Source: Bacteroidota bacterium (GTDB lineage Bacteria; Bacteroidota; Bacteroidia; B-17B0; Aurantibacillaceae). Taken from it: a stretch of 64,000 nucleotides of DNA. The notes under the pieces are model-generated. The model was given only the letters and a program-made list of their open reading frames with translations, was not told the origin of the DNA and made no database searches. Positions 28,750-39,139 of the stretch are shown in pieces. A program made the translations under genes and the position numbers. Every line of letters begins with the position of its first letter. The stretch's first letter is position 1. The stretch spans positions 1-64,000 of the forward strand of contig JAAFIQ010000002.1 of NCBI GenBank assembly GCA_013298715.1, written 5' to 3'.

Positions 28750-31707
28750 ATGATTAAAAAAATAATTGCAATTGCTCTTATTACGGCTACGTGTAATTTA
28801 GTAGCTCAACAAAAATCGACAAAAAAAACTGGCAATTCAATCCCACTAAAAGATGGTGCAAAAGCTAGTTTAAATTATGAGTATGCGCTGAATGACCCAT
28901 TAAAAGCAAGAATTTATACATTAAAAAATGGTTTAAAGGTTTATTTATCTGTTTATAAAGATGCGCCTCGAATACAAACCTATATTGCAATTAAAGCCGG
29001 AAGTAAAAACGATCCGTCTACGGCAACAGGATTAGCACATTACCTGGAGCACATGGTGTTTAAAGGAACGGATAAATATGGAACAAAAGATTTCAAAAAA
29101 GAAGCAGTTGAAATTAAAAAAATAGAAAACCTTTACGAAGTTTATCGCAAAACTAAAGATGAGGCACAGCGAAAAAAAATCTATCATCAAATAGATAGTA
29201 TAAGCGGAGTAGCTGCAAAATATGCTATTGCAAATGAGTACGATAAAATGACCGCTGCAATTGGCGCCGATGGTACAAACGCCTTTACTTCATTTGATGA
29301 AACCGTTTATGTAAACGATATACCAAGCAACCAAGTAAGTAATTGGTTAAAATTAGAGGCAGAACGTTTTAAAGCTGCGCCTGTGTTGCGTTTATTTCAC
29401 ACGGAATTAGAAGCAGTTTACGAAGAAAAAAACAGAGGACTAGATTCTGATGACAACTTAGTTTACGAAACACTTTGGGAAAATTTATTTAAAAATCACA
29501 CTTACGGAACACAGACTACCATTGGTACAATTGACCATTTAAAAAATCCATCAATGGTTGAAATAAATAAATACTACAACAAATATTATGTGCCAAACAA
29601 TATGGCAATAATTATGAGTGGCGATTTTGATCCCGATAAAGTTATTGTAGATATAGAAAAAACATTTGGGAATTTAAAATTCAAACCTGTAGAAAAATAC
29701 ACCTATTCACCAGAGCCTTCATCAACAGGGGTTATTAGAAAAACCATTTACGGTCCAGATCCTGCAGGTTTAGGAATGGTATGGCGTATTTCAGGTTTTG
29801 GTACAAAAGAATATGAACTAGGAATGCTACTTTCTACAATGATGTTTAATAATACAGCTGGTTTACTAGATATTAATTTAAATCAATCGCAAAAAGTTTT
29901 AAACAGTGCTTGCAGTAATTATGGAATGAAAGATTATAGTGTGTTTGGATTTGATGCAAAGCCTAAGGATGGACAAGAGTTGGAAGAAGTAGAAAAATTA
30001 TTATTGGAACAACTTGATTTGATCAGAAAAGGAAATTTCCCTGAATGGTTAATGACTGGCGCAATAACTGAATTAAAATATCAAAATACAGTTGGGCTAG
30101 AAAACAACGGCAGCAGAGCTGGCCAAATGCTAGGCGCTTTTACAAAAGATGTTAAGTGGCAAAAACAAATTGATATGCTTGAAAGAATTAGTAAAATCAC
30201 TAAACAAGAGCTAATAGATTTTGCTACAAATGTTTTAAGAAATGATAATTATGTAATAGCTTATAAAAAAGTTGGTCCTTCTCAAAACACTCAAAAAGTT
30301 GAGAAACCACAAATTACGCCAGTAGAATTAGACAGAGAAAATACATCGCCATTTGCTCAAGCTATCATGACTGCAAGCGCCTCGGCTATAGAACCAAAAT
30401 TTTTAGATTTTGATAAGGATTTAACAAAAACTACTATTAAATCTAACATACCTTTAATTTACGTTGAGAATAAAGAAAATAAATTATTCAGAATGTACTA
30501 CAAATTTAACATGGGTAAAAACAACGATAAAATTTTACCAATTGCTGTTAAATACTTTAAATACTTAGCAACTGAAGATCAGTCAGCGGCCGAAATTAAA
30601 CAAGAACTTTTTAAATTAGGCTCATCGGTAGATGTGTTTACCGATAACGAATCAACTTGGCTTAGCGTTGATGGGCTGGCAGATAACTTTTATAAAACAA
30701 TTCAACTTTTTGAAAAAATGTTTTTAAAACCTTTAGTAGATAAAACAGTTTTAGATAATGTGATTAACGATATTATTAAAGAGCGAAATGATTTAAAATT
30801 ACAAAAAGATGCTTTGCTTTATAGTGGTTTACGTAGTTATGCATTATATGGACCAGTAAATCCATTTTCAAATAATTTAAGTGATGAAGCGCTTAAAAAA
30901 ATTACCGTTGATGATATTAAATACAAAATTAAACTTCTCCTTACCTTTGAACACGAAGTTTTATATTACGGAACGCAAACCTTAGATGATGTGAAGTTTA
31001 CACTAAATACATACCATAACGTGCCTGCAAATCTAACTAAAGTGCCAGAGCCGATGAAGTTTGAAATCAAAACATTGCAAAATGAGGTATATGCTGCTGA
31101 GTTTGATATGAAACAAGCCGAGATGGTATTCTTAAGTAATGGCACTACTTATAACCCATTAAATGTTCCAGTAATTACCTTATATAATTCTTATTTTGGA
31201 GGAAATATGAGTGGCGTTGTGTTTCAAGATTTAAGAGAATCTAAGGCCTTAGCGTATTCTTGTTTTTCACGCTATTCTTTGCCAGATAAATTAGAAAAAA
31301 AATCGTACAACATGTCCTACATTGGCAGTCAGGCTGATAAGTTAGAAGAAGCAATGAAAGGAATGACAGATTTGCTTACTACACTTCCAAAAGCAGATGC
31401 GAGTTTTAATTCAGCAAAAGAATCTGTAATTGCTGAAAGTAATACGCAGCGCATAACTAAAGGGGATATTATTTTTAGTTATTTAAGTGCGCGTAACTTG
31501 GGGTTAAATTATGATATAAGAAAAGAAGTGTATGAAAAAGTTAAGAACTTAACTTTTGATGACGTTAAAAAATTTCAAGAAGAAAATATTAAAGGGAAAC
31601 CAAAAACAGTTATTGTAATTGGTAAAAAAGAAAATTTGAATAACGACGTACTTCAAAAATACGGACCAGTTAAATATTTAACTTTAAAAGAATTATACGG
31701 ATATTAA
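28750..31707 (+). CDS. M16 (insulinase-like) metallopeptidase
   Basis: HxxEH motif 'GLAHYLEHMVFKGTDKYGTKDF' and downstream 'ELEAVYEEKNRGLD'. Confidence 0.9.
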   Translation: MIKKIIAIALITATCNLVAQQKSTKKTGNSIPLKDGAKASLNYEYALNDPLKARIYTLKNGLKVYLSVYKDAPRIQTYIAIKAGSKNDPSTATGLAHYLEHMVFKGTDKYGTKDFKKEAVEIKKIENLYEVYRKTKDEAQRKKIYHQIDSISGVAAKYAIANEYDKMTAAIGADGTNAFTSFDETVYVNDIPSNQVSNWLKLEAERFKAAPVLRLFHTELEAVYEEKNRGLDSDDNLVYETLWENLFKNHTYGTQTTIGTIDHLKNPSMVEINKYYNKYYVPNNMAIIMSGDFDPDKVIVDIEKTFGNLKFKPVEKYTYSPEPSSTGVIRKTIYGPDPAGLGMVWRISGFGTKEYELGMLLSTMMFNNTAGLLDINLNQSQKVLNSACSNYGMKDYSVFGFDAKPKDGQELEEVEKLLLEQLDLIRKGNFPEWLMTGAITELKYQNTVGLENNGSRAGQMLGAFTKDVKWQKQIDMLERISKITKQELIDFATNVLRNDNYVIAYKKVGPSQNTQKVEKPQITPVELDRENTSPFAQAIMTASASAIEPKFLDFDKDLTKTTIKSNIPLIYVENKENKLFRMYYKFNMGKNNDKILPIAVKYFKYLATEDQSAAEIKQELFKLGSSVDVFTDNESTWLSVDGLADNFYKTIQLFEKMFLKPLVDKTVLDNVINDIIKERNDLKLQKDALLYSGLRSYALYGPVNPFSNNLSDEALKKITVDDIKYKIKLLLTFEHEVLYYGTQTLDDVKFTLNTYHNVPANLTKVPEPMKFEIKTLQNEVYAAEFDMKQAEMVFLSNGTTYNPLNVPVITLYNSYFGGNMSGVVFQDLRESKALAYSCFSRYSLPDKLEKKSYNMSYIGSQADKLEEAMKGMTDLLTTLPKADASFNSAKESVIAESNTQRITKGDIIFSYLSARNLGLNYDIRKEVYEKVKNLTFDDVKKFQEENIKGKPKTVIVIGKKENLNNDVLQKYGPVKYLTLKELYGY

Positions 31708-31724
31708 TTGGTCTTTTATAAATT

Positions 31725-32882
31725 ATGATTTCGTTTGCGAACACTGAAAATGCTTTTAAAGCAAAGAGTAATAAAGAATTAAAACAAGCGTACTGGTTAT
31801 TTAAGTTAATTGGAAACCCGTTTTTAGTGAAGATGGGCGCCACATTTGGACCATTAGGATTAAAAATAGGTTTTAAAGGATTCATAAAAAATACAATTTT
31901 TAAGCAGTTTGTAGGTGGCGAAACTATTCATGATTGCCAGCCTACTATTGATCATTTAGGTAGATATAATATCGGAACAATTTTAGATTATAGTGTTGAA
32001 GGAAAAGAAAGCGAACACGATTTTGAAAATTGTTTTAACGAAACTTTAGAAACAATCCATAAAGCAAAAGCCGATAAGAACATTCCGTTTTGTGTATTTA
32101 AAGTTACGGGTCTTGCGCGATTTGATTTGTTGGTAAAGGTTAGCGCAAATGAAAAACTAAATGAAGCTGAAACAAACGAATGGCAAAAGGTAAAGAACAG
32201 AGTGAATACTATTTGCAAAACTGCATTTGATAGTAACCAAGCAATTTTTATTGATGCTGAAGAAAGTTGGATTCAACAGGCTATAGATGATTTGGCAAAT
32301 GATAACATGAAAGCATTCAACAAAGAAAAAGTTATTGTTTACAATACCTATCAATTTTATCGTCACGACAGATTAGCTTATTTAACCACCACGTTAAACG
32401 ATGCAAAACAAAATGGTTATAAAGTAGGAGCAAAATTTGTGCGTGGTGCTTATATGGAGAAAGAAAGAAAACGCGCATCAGAAATGAACTATTCTTCGCC
32501 AATACAATCAACAAAACAAAATAGTGATAGCGATTATAATAAAGCCTTACATTTATTTATTGATAACGTTGAGCACATGGCAGTGTGTGCTGGTACACAT
32601 AACGAGGAGAGTAGCTTGCTATTAGTGAAATTAATGGAAGAAAAAAATATTTTATCAAATGACAAACGTATTTATTTTTCGCAACTATTAGGTATGAGCG
32701 ATCATATTAGTTTTAATTTATCATTAAATGGCTATAATGTGGCTAAGTATGTACCTTACGGACCAGTAAAAGAAGTGTTGCCTTATTTAATTCGCCGCGC
32801 GCAAGAAAACACAAGCGTTAAAGGACAGACGGGGCGAGAGTTAAATTTAATCATGCAAGAAAAAAAGCGCAGACAGAATTAG
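31725..32882 (+). CDS. Proline dehydrogenase family protein
   Basis: 'YQFYRHDRLAYLTTTLNDAKQNGYKVGAKFVRGAYMEKERKRA', 'LLGMSDHISFNLSLNGYNVAKYVPYGPVKEVLPYLIRRAQEN'. Confidence 0.9.
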   Translation: MISFANTENAFKAKSNKELKQAYWLFKLIGNPFLVKMGATFGPLGLKIGFKGFIKNTIFKQFVGGETIHDCQPTIDHLGRYNIGTILDYSVEGKESEHDFENCFNETLETIHKAKADKNIPFCVFKVTGLARFDLLVKVSANEKLNEAETNEWQKVKNRVNTICKTAFDSNQAIFIDAEESWIQQAIDDLANDNMKAFNKEKVIVYNTYQFYRHDRLAYLTTTLNDAKQNGYKVGAKFVRGAYMEKERKRASEMNYSSPIQSTKQNSDSDYNKALHLFIDNVEHMAVCAGTHNEESSLLLVKLMEEKNILSNDKRIYFSQLLGMSDHISFNLSLNGYNVAKYVPYGPVKEVLPYLIRRAQENTSVKGQTGRELNLIMQEKKRRQN

Positions 32883-32978
32883 TATTTTCAATTGAACTCC
32901 CTGATAAGTAAAAAAGTACTTGTAACTTAGGAATTAAATTAGTTTTAAATTAATTAGTGCAAACTAAATCTCTGTTTA

Positions 32979-34130
32979 ATGAAAGTTACAAAATTTTTCC
33001 TTGATTTTTTAAAAAACGAAAAAGCCAGTGGTTTAACTTTAATTGCTTGCACGCTATTTTCATTAGTGATGATGAAACTTCCTTTAGCAGAACAGTATGC
33101 TAATTTTTGGAACTCACAAATTTTTAATCAACCATTACAACACTGGATTAATGATGGATTAATGACTTTGTTTTTTTTGATGGTTGGTTTGGAAATAGAG
33201 CGTGAATTAATTGTTGGCGAATTATCTAACTTAAAAGCGGCTATGCTGCCAGTATTTGCAGCAATTGGCGGAATGCTGGTTCCTGCAATAATTTATTTAA
33301 GTTTTACTTACGGTACTAAAAATGCAAGTGGTTTTGGTATACCAATGGCAACAGACATTGCCTTTTCTTTGGCAATAATTTCTATACTTGGAAAAAGAGT
33401 TCCTGTTTCTTTAAAATTATTTTTGGCTGCTTTAGCAATTATAGATGATCTAGGAGCAATTTTCGTAATTGCCATTTTTTATACTCAAACCATATACTTG
33501 AATTATTTTTTATTGGCGCTTTTTGTTGTTATGTTATTGTTAGTTGTGAGGTATTTTAAAATTAATTATTTGCTTGTGTATTTAATTTTAGGATTTGCCC
33601 TCTGGTATTTTTTGCTTAACTCAGGTATACATGCTACAATAGCGGGCGTTGTGTTAGCTTTTATAATTCCATTTAATAAATTAGATCAGAATAATATGTC
33701 TTTGCGTTTGCAAAAGGTTTTGCATGCGCCTGTTTCGTTGTTAGTAATACCAATTTTTGTTTTAAGTAATACAAGTATCTTTATTAATACTGCAAGTATT
33801 ATTAATGATGTATTTTATTCAAATTTGTCAATTGCAGTAATAGTAGCTTTAGTAGTAGGAAAACCTCTGGGGATTGTTTTGTTTAGTTATCTTTCACTCA
33901 AAACAAAGCTGGCGCACTTGCAAAAAGACATAAATTTCAAACTGTTGCTTGGTGCCGGAATGCTTGCTGGTATTGGATTTACAATGAGCATATTTGTGTG
34001 CAACTTGGCGTTTACAGATTTAGTTGTAGTTAATAATTTAAAAATAAGTATTTTAATTGCGGCTGTAATTTCTTCAGTTTTAGGAGTAAGTTATTTAAAA
34101 ATAATATCCACTAAGGTTAATAGCGGTTAA
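32979..34130 (+). CDS. nhaA: Na+/H+ antiporter NhaA
   Basis: 'INDGLMTLFFLMVGLEIERELIVGELSNLKAAMLPVFAAIGGMLVPA', 'ATDIAFSLAIISILGKRVPVSLKLFLAALAIIDDLGAI'. Confidence 0.95.
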   Translation: MKVTKFFLDFLKNEKASGLTLIACTLFSLVMMKLPLAEQYANFWNSQIFNQPLQHWINDGLMTLFFLMVGLEIERELIVGELSNLKAAMLPVFAAIGGMLVPAIIYLSFTYGTKNASGFGIPMATDIAFSLAIISILGKRVPVSLKLFLAALAIIDDLGAIFVIAIFYTQTIYLNYFLLALFVVMLLLVVRYFKINYLLVYLILGFALWYFLLNSGIHATIAGVVLAFIIPFNKLDQNNMSLRLQKVLHAPVSLLVIPIFVLSNTSIFINTASIINDVFYSNLSIAVIVALVVGKPLGIVLFSYLSLKTKLAHLQKDINFKLLLGAGMLAGIGFTMSIFVCNLAFTDLVVVNNLKISILIAAVISSVLGVSYLKIISTKVNSG

Positions 34131-34131
34131 A

Positions 34132-35439
34132 CTATTCAACCCTTTCTCTATACAAAAATTTTTCTTGTGTACTTTCAAAAGGTCTGTAAACATAATAAAT
34201 GTAGCCATCTTTTAATTTTATTTTTTGCGCACTTGGGTGTTTTAATTTGTAGGTGAATTCTTCTTTTCCGGTTGTAAAATTAATTTGTTTTAAATAGTGA
34301 TGGTCAGCATTGCTAAAAAAGGCGTATACCTTTGATTGTACCTCGTCTACAAATAATTGTTTTTTCCATTCACGCCAGTTTTTTGGATGGTGGTAATTAA
34401 TTTTAACACTATCAATCAGTTTGTTGCTTTTTGTATAGTGATACAGATAATCCGTATGGTGATTAAAAATGCCAACGGTATCGTTTAAAATAAATAGGGG
34501 AGCGTATAAGGGTTCGTAAAACATACTGCTTGTAAAACCACTCATCATGGCAGCTACAATGTGCTGGTCAACTTTGTTTTGCTCAGCTATTCTTCTGCAT
34601 TCAAGTTTGGCGCGGGTAGGCAAGTAGCGTAACTCGATGTTGTATAATTTTAATAAATCTTCATTTGTAATTGTTTTTAATAAATTACTTACGCTATCAT
34701 TATTTTTTAAATTGAAGTAAGAAAATGTAGGGTATTGCGCCCAATAGTTAGAGTGGTAAATAAAGTTGTTAATACTATCAGAAATTAAAGCGTAGTAGTT
34801 CTTAAAACTAGCTTGGGATATAGCGCCAATATAAAAATTGGTGTTTACAACATCTATTCTAAGTACAGTGTCTTCGCATACCAAATCTGTATAGCCTTCG
34901 TAATCTTTAAAAAAATGTTTTGGTTTACCAGCAGATTTTGGAATTTGGTACGAGTCTAAAATTTTTCCGTTTTCAGTTGTAAGCTTTAATTCCGCTTTTG
35001 ATAAACTATTTTCGGCAGTGAGTAGAATAAACTTGTCTTCGTAAAAACTAAAGTCATAAATGCTAAATTTTGGATTACCAACAAGCGTTTCTGGTTTGTG
35101 CACAGATGTAACTTCAACACCTGGCAATATGTTTGATTTTTGCTTTAAATAAATACTTATAAAAACCGAATCCGAATTTTTAAATTTTACAATTTTGCAG
35201 AGTGTTTCATAAGCAAGGTGTTTAAATGTTAATTGTATCTGCTCGGTTTTGTACATTTCTAAACTAAAATTCCCATTATTCTTACTAGTTGCCCAAGTAG
35301 TTGAGTTTTCTGTAATGATTGATACACCGGGTATTGGCGAATTTGTTTCAGCATCTTTTACTTGCCCATAAACTTTAACTTTTTGACCCTGAGTAATTAA
35401 ACTCACTAATAAAGCAATTATGAAAAAGTGTTTTTTCAT
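34132..35439 (-). CDS. Carboxypeptidase-like regulatory domain protein
   Basis: 'VYGQVKDAETNSPIPGVSIITENSTTWATSKNNGNFSLEM'. Confidence 0.6.
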   Translation of the reverse strand: MKKHFFIIALLVSLITQGQKVKVYGQVKDAETNSPIPGVSIITENSTTWATSKNNGNFSLEMYKTEQIQLTFKHLAYETLCKIVKFKNSDSVFISIYLKQKSNILPGVEVTSVHKPETLVGNPKFSIYDFSFYEDKFILLTAENSLSKAELKLTTENGKILDSYQIPKSAGKPKHFFKDYEGYTDLVCEDTVLRIDVVNTNFYIGAISQASFKNYYALISDSINNFIYHSNYWAQYPTFSYFNLKNNDSVSNLLKTITNEDLLKLYNIELRYLPTRAKLECRRIAEQNKVDQHIVAAMMSGFTSSMFYEPLYAPLFILNDTVGIFNHHTDYLYHYTKSNKLIDSVKINYHHPKNWREWKKQLFVDEVQSKVYAFFSNADHHYLKQINFTTGKEEFTYKLKHPSAQKIKLKDGYIYYVYRPFESTQEKFLYRERVE

Positions 35440-35996
35440 TTGGCAAAAGTAATTGAATTAATACCGAAGTAATCATGAATTGTTGGGTCAACTGCTATAG
35501 TTTCGTTAGAATGTTGGTTTGTTATTAGCACAAAATCATGGTCTTTAAAAAAGGTAGAATTGGTGAATTTGTGTAAATTGATTCCAAAGAGATAGAGATT
35601 CCCGATTTGGGCCTGTGCATAAAATTCGTTAGAGAGATTGTATTTTTTGAAAAGGTAATTACATGTGGTGGCAAAAAATGCAGCATAGCCAACACAATGT
35701 GCAGATTTGCTTTCTATTAATTTGTTTGGGTCATTCTGATTTTTTTGTGAAGTAAAATGCAATTGTTTAGAAGTGATTTTTAAACTCAAATTAATAATTT
35801 CTTCTGAAGTTAATTTTTCTTCACCGTTAATAAATCCATCAATGTAATTACAAAGTTGAGTATCGGTGGCGCTGTAGTTTTCTCTTTGTCCAATTGAATT
35901 GTAAGTGAATAAGGTTCTAAAAACGATTCCTTTAAAAAAAAATCCTACTACTAATATAATCAGTAAGGTCAGCGTTATTTTTTTTAGAAGTTTCAT
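35436..35996 (-). CDS. Membrane-anchored transglutaminase-like protein (putative)
   Basis: Cys/His/Asp order resembling a transglutaminase-like triad: 'SAHCVGYAAFFATTCNYL ... FKDHDFVLI ... IAVDPTIHDYFG'; 4-bp overlap with the downstream gene. Confidence 0.5.
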   Translation of the reverse strand: MKLLKKITLTLLIILVVGFFFKGIVFRTLFTYNSIGQRENYSATDTQLCNYIDGFINGEEKLTSEEIINLSLKITSKQLHFTSQKNQNDPNKLIESKSAHCVGYAAFFATTCNYLFKKYNLSNEFYAQAQIGNLYLFGINLHKFTNSTFFKDHDFVLITNQHSNETIAVDPTIHDYFGINSITFAK

Positions 35997-36097
35997 TTTA
36001 AAGTTTGCTATTCAAAACTAAGACGTTTTTAAATCTACATTCCATAAAATTTTTCGGTTTTTTATTTTATTGAAATTAGCTTATCTGTGATGCCGTT

Positions 36098-37084
36098 TTA
36101 TCTATTTGAAAATAGCTCAAACGCTTTTTCCCAAATTGTTTTTCCGAATAAAACATTAAAGCCAATTTGTGCATAAGGCCCAGGTTGTAATTGAAAATTA
36201 GTGCGAAGATTATCCGTTCTAGTATAACGTAAGTTTTGGTAAAACACATAGCCACCTTCAATGCGCATAACTAAATTTTTGTTTAGTTTATACCTAAGGT
36301 TTGCGTAGGCCAATCCGCTTGTGTAATTCAAATTCATTCTTTTTTTGTTATAATCTATTCCTGTGCGGTAACCATCTGCACTAACACCAACTGTAATCAG
36401 CGTACGTCTATCATCTTTGTATTGTAAATTTATTTGAACGGGTAGGGTATAGTTAAAAATAAATTTTTTACCAATTGGTTCGCTTCCTCCAAAAAAAGGT
36501 GCTGGTAAAAACAAACCATCGCTGTAAGTAGCGCCAACGCCGTAAAAAAAGTTGCGTTTAAGGCCTCGTAAATGCAATTGACCAATTAATCCAGAAAACC
36601 TTGGTACTGCTTTTGGCAAGGTTTTATCTTGTTCGGCAATAGCAAAATTAGCGCTATAAAAACCAATGCGGTATTTTTTTGTAAGCCAAGCACCAAGCAC
36701 TCCACCGGCAATAGTTAAATTGTTTTTCGTTGGTAACGAATCAAAACCAATTGTTGATTGGCGTGCATTAACTCGCATCATTCCTAATGTTTGCGATGCT
36801 TTTATGCGCACCGAATTTTTTAAAATGTCTTTTAGTTTTAAACTACTTAAGTCGAGTTTTATATCAGTATCTACTTTTGTTTTAATAGGAAAGGTAAACA
36901 CAGCGTTTACATCTTTTGAATTGAAAACATTGGAGGTATCTTTAAATTTTGAATCAAATAAATAACGCCCATCTATTTTTACACGTGGTCTAAAAAGTTG
37001 TTCTATTTGGTCTACTTCAAAGGTTTGAGCGTTGGCTAAATTTGAAACAAAAGTTATTAATGTTGTAAGTAATAATTTTTTCAA
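36098..37084 (-). CDS. Secreted, predicted outer-membrane protein of unknown function
   Basis: Signal peptide MKKLLLTTLITFVSNLANA; alternating-residue strands and aromatic content. Confidence 0.5.
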   Translation of the reverse strand: MKKLLLTTLITFVSNLANAQTFEVDQIEQLFRPRVKIDGRYLFDSKFKDTSNVFNSKDVNAVFTFPIKTKVDTDIKLDLSSLKLKDILKNSVRIKASQTLGMMRVNARQSTIGFDSLPTKNNLTIAGGVLGAWLTKKYRIGFYSANFAIAEQDKTLPKAVPRFSGLIGQLHLRGLKRNFFYGVGATYSDGLFLPAPFFGGSEPIGKKFIFNYTLPVQINLQYKDDRRTLITVGVSADGYRTGIDYNKKRMNLNYTSGLAYANLRYKLNKNLVMRIEGGYVFYQNLRYTRTDNLRTNFQLQPGPYAQIGFNVLFGKTIWEKAFELFSNR

Positions 37085-37112
37085 GGCGATGTTTTTATAA
37101 AAGTAAATCTAT

Positions 37113-37141
37113 AAAAAAAGCGAAGTAGACACTTCGCTTTT
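37113..37141 (-). terminator. Rho-independent terminator downstream of efp
   Basis: GCGAAGT-agac-ACTTCGC stem flanked by A7 (a T tract on the minus strand). Confidence 0.8.
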
Positions 37142-37166
37142 AACTTTATTTGTTGCTAAAAAATGT

Positions 37167-37730
37167 TTATTTTTTTATACGTTCCACGTAGTCGCCAGTG
37201 CGCGTGTCAATTTTAACCCAGTCGCCTTCGTTAAAAAATAGAGGCACATTAATTTCAGTACCTGTATCAATGGTGGCTTTTTTAAGTGTGTTGGTGGCAG
37301 TATCGCCTTTTACACCTGGCTCTGTATAAGTAATTTGAGCTTCAATAAAAGTAGGAGGCTCGGCAATAATTACATCATCACCTTCAAAGCTAATTTTCAC
37401 TTCCATGCCTTCTTTTAAAAATTTAGCGCCATCGCCAAACATAACCAAAGGCACATGAATTTGCTCATAACTTTCGTTATCCATTACTACTGCAAACTCA
37501 CCTTCGTTATAAATATATTGCATTTGTTTGTATTCTACACGAACAATTTCAACACTCTCGCCACTTCTAAAGCGGTTTTCGGTTTGTTTACCTGATTTTA
37601 AGTTACGCATTTTAGCTTGGTAAAATGCACGTAAGTTACCTGGTGTACGGTGTTGGTACTCCATAATTTGAACCAATTCGCCATTAAATCGAATTACTGA
37701 ACCTACGTTGATGTCGCCTGTATCTGCCAT
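37167..37730 (-). CDS. efp: Elongation factor P
   Basis: 'MADTGDINVGSVIRFNGELVQIMEYQHRTPGNLRAFYQAKMRNLKSGKQTENRFRSGESVE'. Confidence 0.95.
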   Translation of the reverse strand: MADTGDINVGSVIRFNGELVQIMEYQHRTPGNLRAFYQAKMRNLKSGKQTENRFRSGESVEIVRVEYKQMQYIYNEGEFAVVMDNESYEQIHVPLVMFGDGAKFLKEGMEVKISFEGDDVIIAEPPTFIEAQITYTEPGVKGDTATNTLKKATIDTGTEINVPLFFNEGDWVKIDTRTGDYVERIKK

Positions 37731-37769
37731 TTTGTTTTATTTTTTATTTACAATTATATAAATTAATTC

Positions 37770-38732
37770 TTAACTACTCAAATCGTGCACCACGCCCATG
37801 CTCGAAAATTTTTCGATGCGTTGGTTAATGCGTGTTTGCGGGTCTATTGTATTTAACTCTTTTAAATGCGTTAAAATAGTTTGTTTTACAGTTTCAAACA
37901 TTGCATCTTTATCACGGTGTGCACCGCCCACAGGCTCTTTTACAACACCATCAATCAAACCATTTTTGCTCATATCTTCTGCTGTAAGTTTTAAGGCAGA
38001 AGCAGCCTGTTCTTTAAAATTCCAACTGCGCCATAAAATACTGCTACAACTTTCAGGACTAATTACGCTGTACCACGTATTTTCGAGCATTAAAACTTTA
38101 TCGCCAATGCCAATACCAAGTGCACCGCCGCTTGCGCCTTCGCCAATAATTATACAAATTACAGGCACTTTAAGTTGGCACATTTCTAGTAAATTGCGGG
38201 CAATGGCCTCGCCTTGTCCACGTTCTTCGGCTTCTAAACCAGGGTAAGCGCCAGGCGTATCAATAAAAGTAACAATAGGTTTATTGAATTTCTCTGCTAA
38301 TTTCATTAGGCGAAGTGCTTTGCGGTAACCTTCGGGGTTGGCCATGCCAAAGCGGCGTATTTGGCGCATTTTGGTATTAATACCTTTTTGTTGCCCAATA
38401 AACATTACGGTTTGTCCTTCAATTTCGCCAAAACCACCCACCATGGCTTTATCATCGCCTACAGTTCTATCGCCGTGTAATTCTAAAAAAGTTTTGTTGC
38501 TTACATAGTCAATATAAGCTAAGGTATATGGGCGCTCAGGGTGGCGGCTAACTTGCACACGCTGCCAAGGTGTTAGATTAGAATAAAGATCTTTGGTTTT
38601 AGTAGCTATTTCGTTTTCAAGTTCTTTAATCTTATCCTCTAATTTAACTTTACTTTTAGAATTAACTTCTTTAAGTTTCACCAATTCTCCCTCCAAATCT
38701 TGAATTGGTTTTTCAAAGTCTAAATACGTCAT
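37770..38732 (-). CDS. accA: Acetyl-CoA carboxylase carboxyltransferase subunit alpha
   Basis: '[18 protein letters not shown]', '[19 protein letters not shown]', '[34 protein letters not shown]'. Confidence 0.95.
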   Translation of the reverse strand: MTYLDFEKPIQDLEGELVKLKEVNSKSKVKLEDKIKELENEIATKTKDLYSNLTPWQRVQVSRHPERPYTLAYIDYVSNKTFLELHGDRTVGDDKAMVGGFGEIEGQTVMFIGQQKGINTKMRQIRRFGMANPEGYRKALRLMKLAEKFNKPIVTFIDTPGAYPGLEAEERGQGEAIARNLLEMCQLKVPVICIIIGEGASGGALGIGIGDKVLMLENTWYSVISPESCSSILWRSWNFKEQAASALKLTAEDMSKNGLIDGVVKEPVGGAHRDKDAMFETVKQTILTHLKELNTIDPQTRINQRIEKFSSMGVVHDLSS

Positions 38733-39139
38733 TTTTAAGTTTTTAGTTAGGGGGCAAATATACTATTTTTTTATAATTGAATCATTTATGAACGCAAGGT
38801 ATATTTTGAGAATAGGGCTTGGGGAATTGAAGAAATTCGTTTATACTGTGGTTAATTGAAGAACAAAAAGAGACTACTTGGTTTAAATAAAAAAATTATC
38901 TGGTTTAAGTTTATAAAAAAATAAGTATTTTTATAAATAAGAAAACAAATGAAAAAACATCACTTGTTATAGAAATTAACGAGATAATGATGGGAAAATT
39001 GTATATATATTAAGTTATAAGCAAGCCTGGACTGCAACCATTGAAAGGACTGCAACATATGTGAAATTTGCTTTATATTTTGATATTTTACGATGTGTAA
39101 TTTGACTTCACTTTTTTTTATTAAAAGAAATAATAGAAC

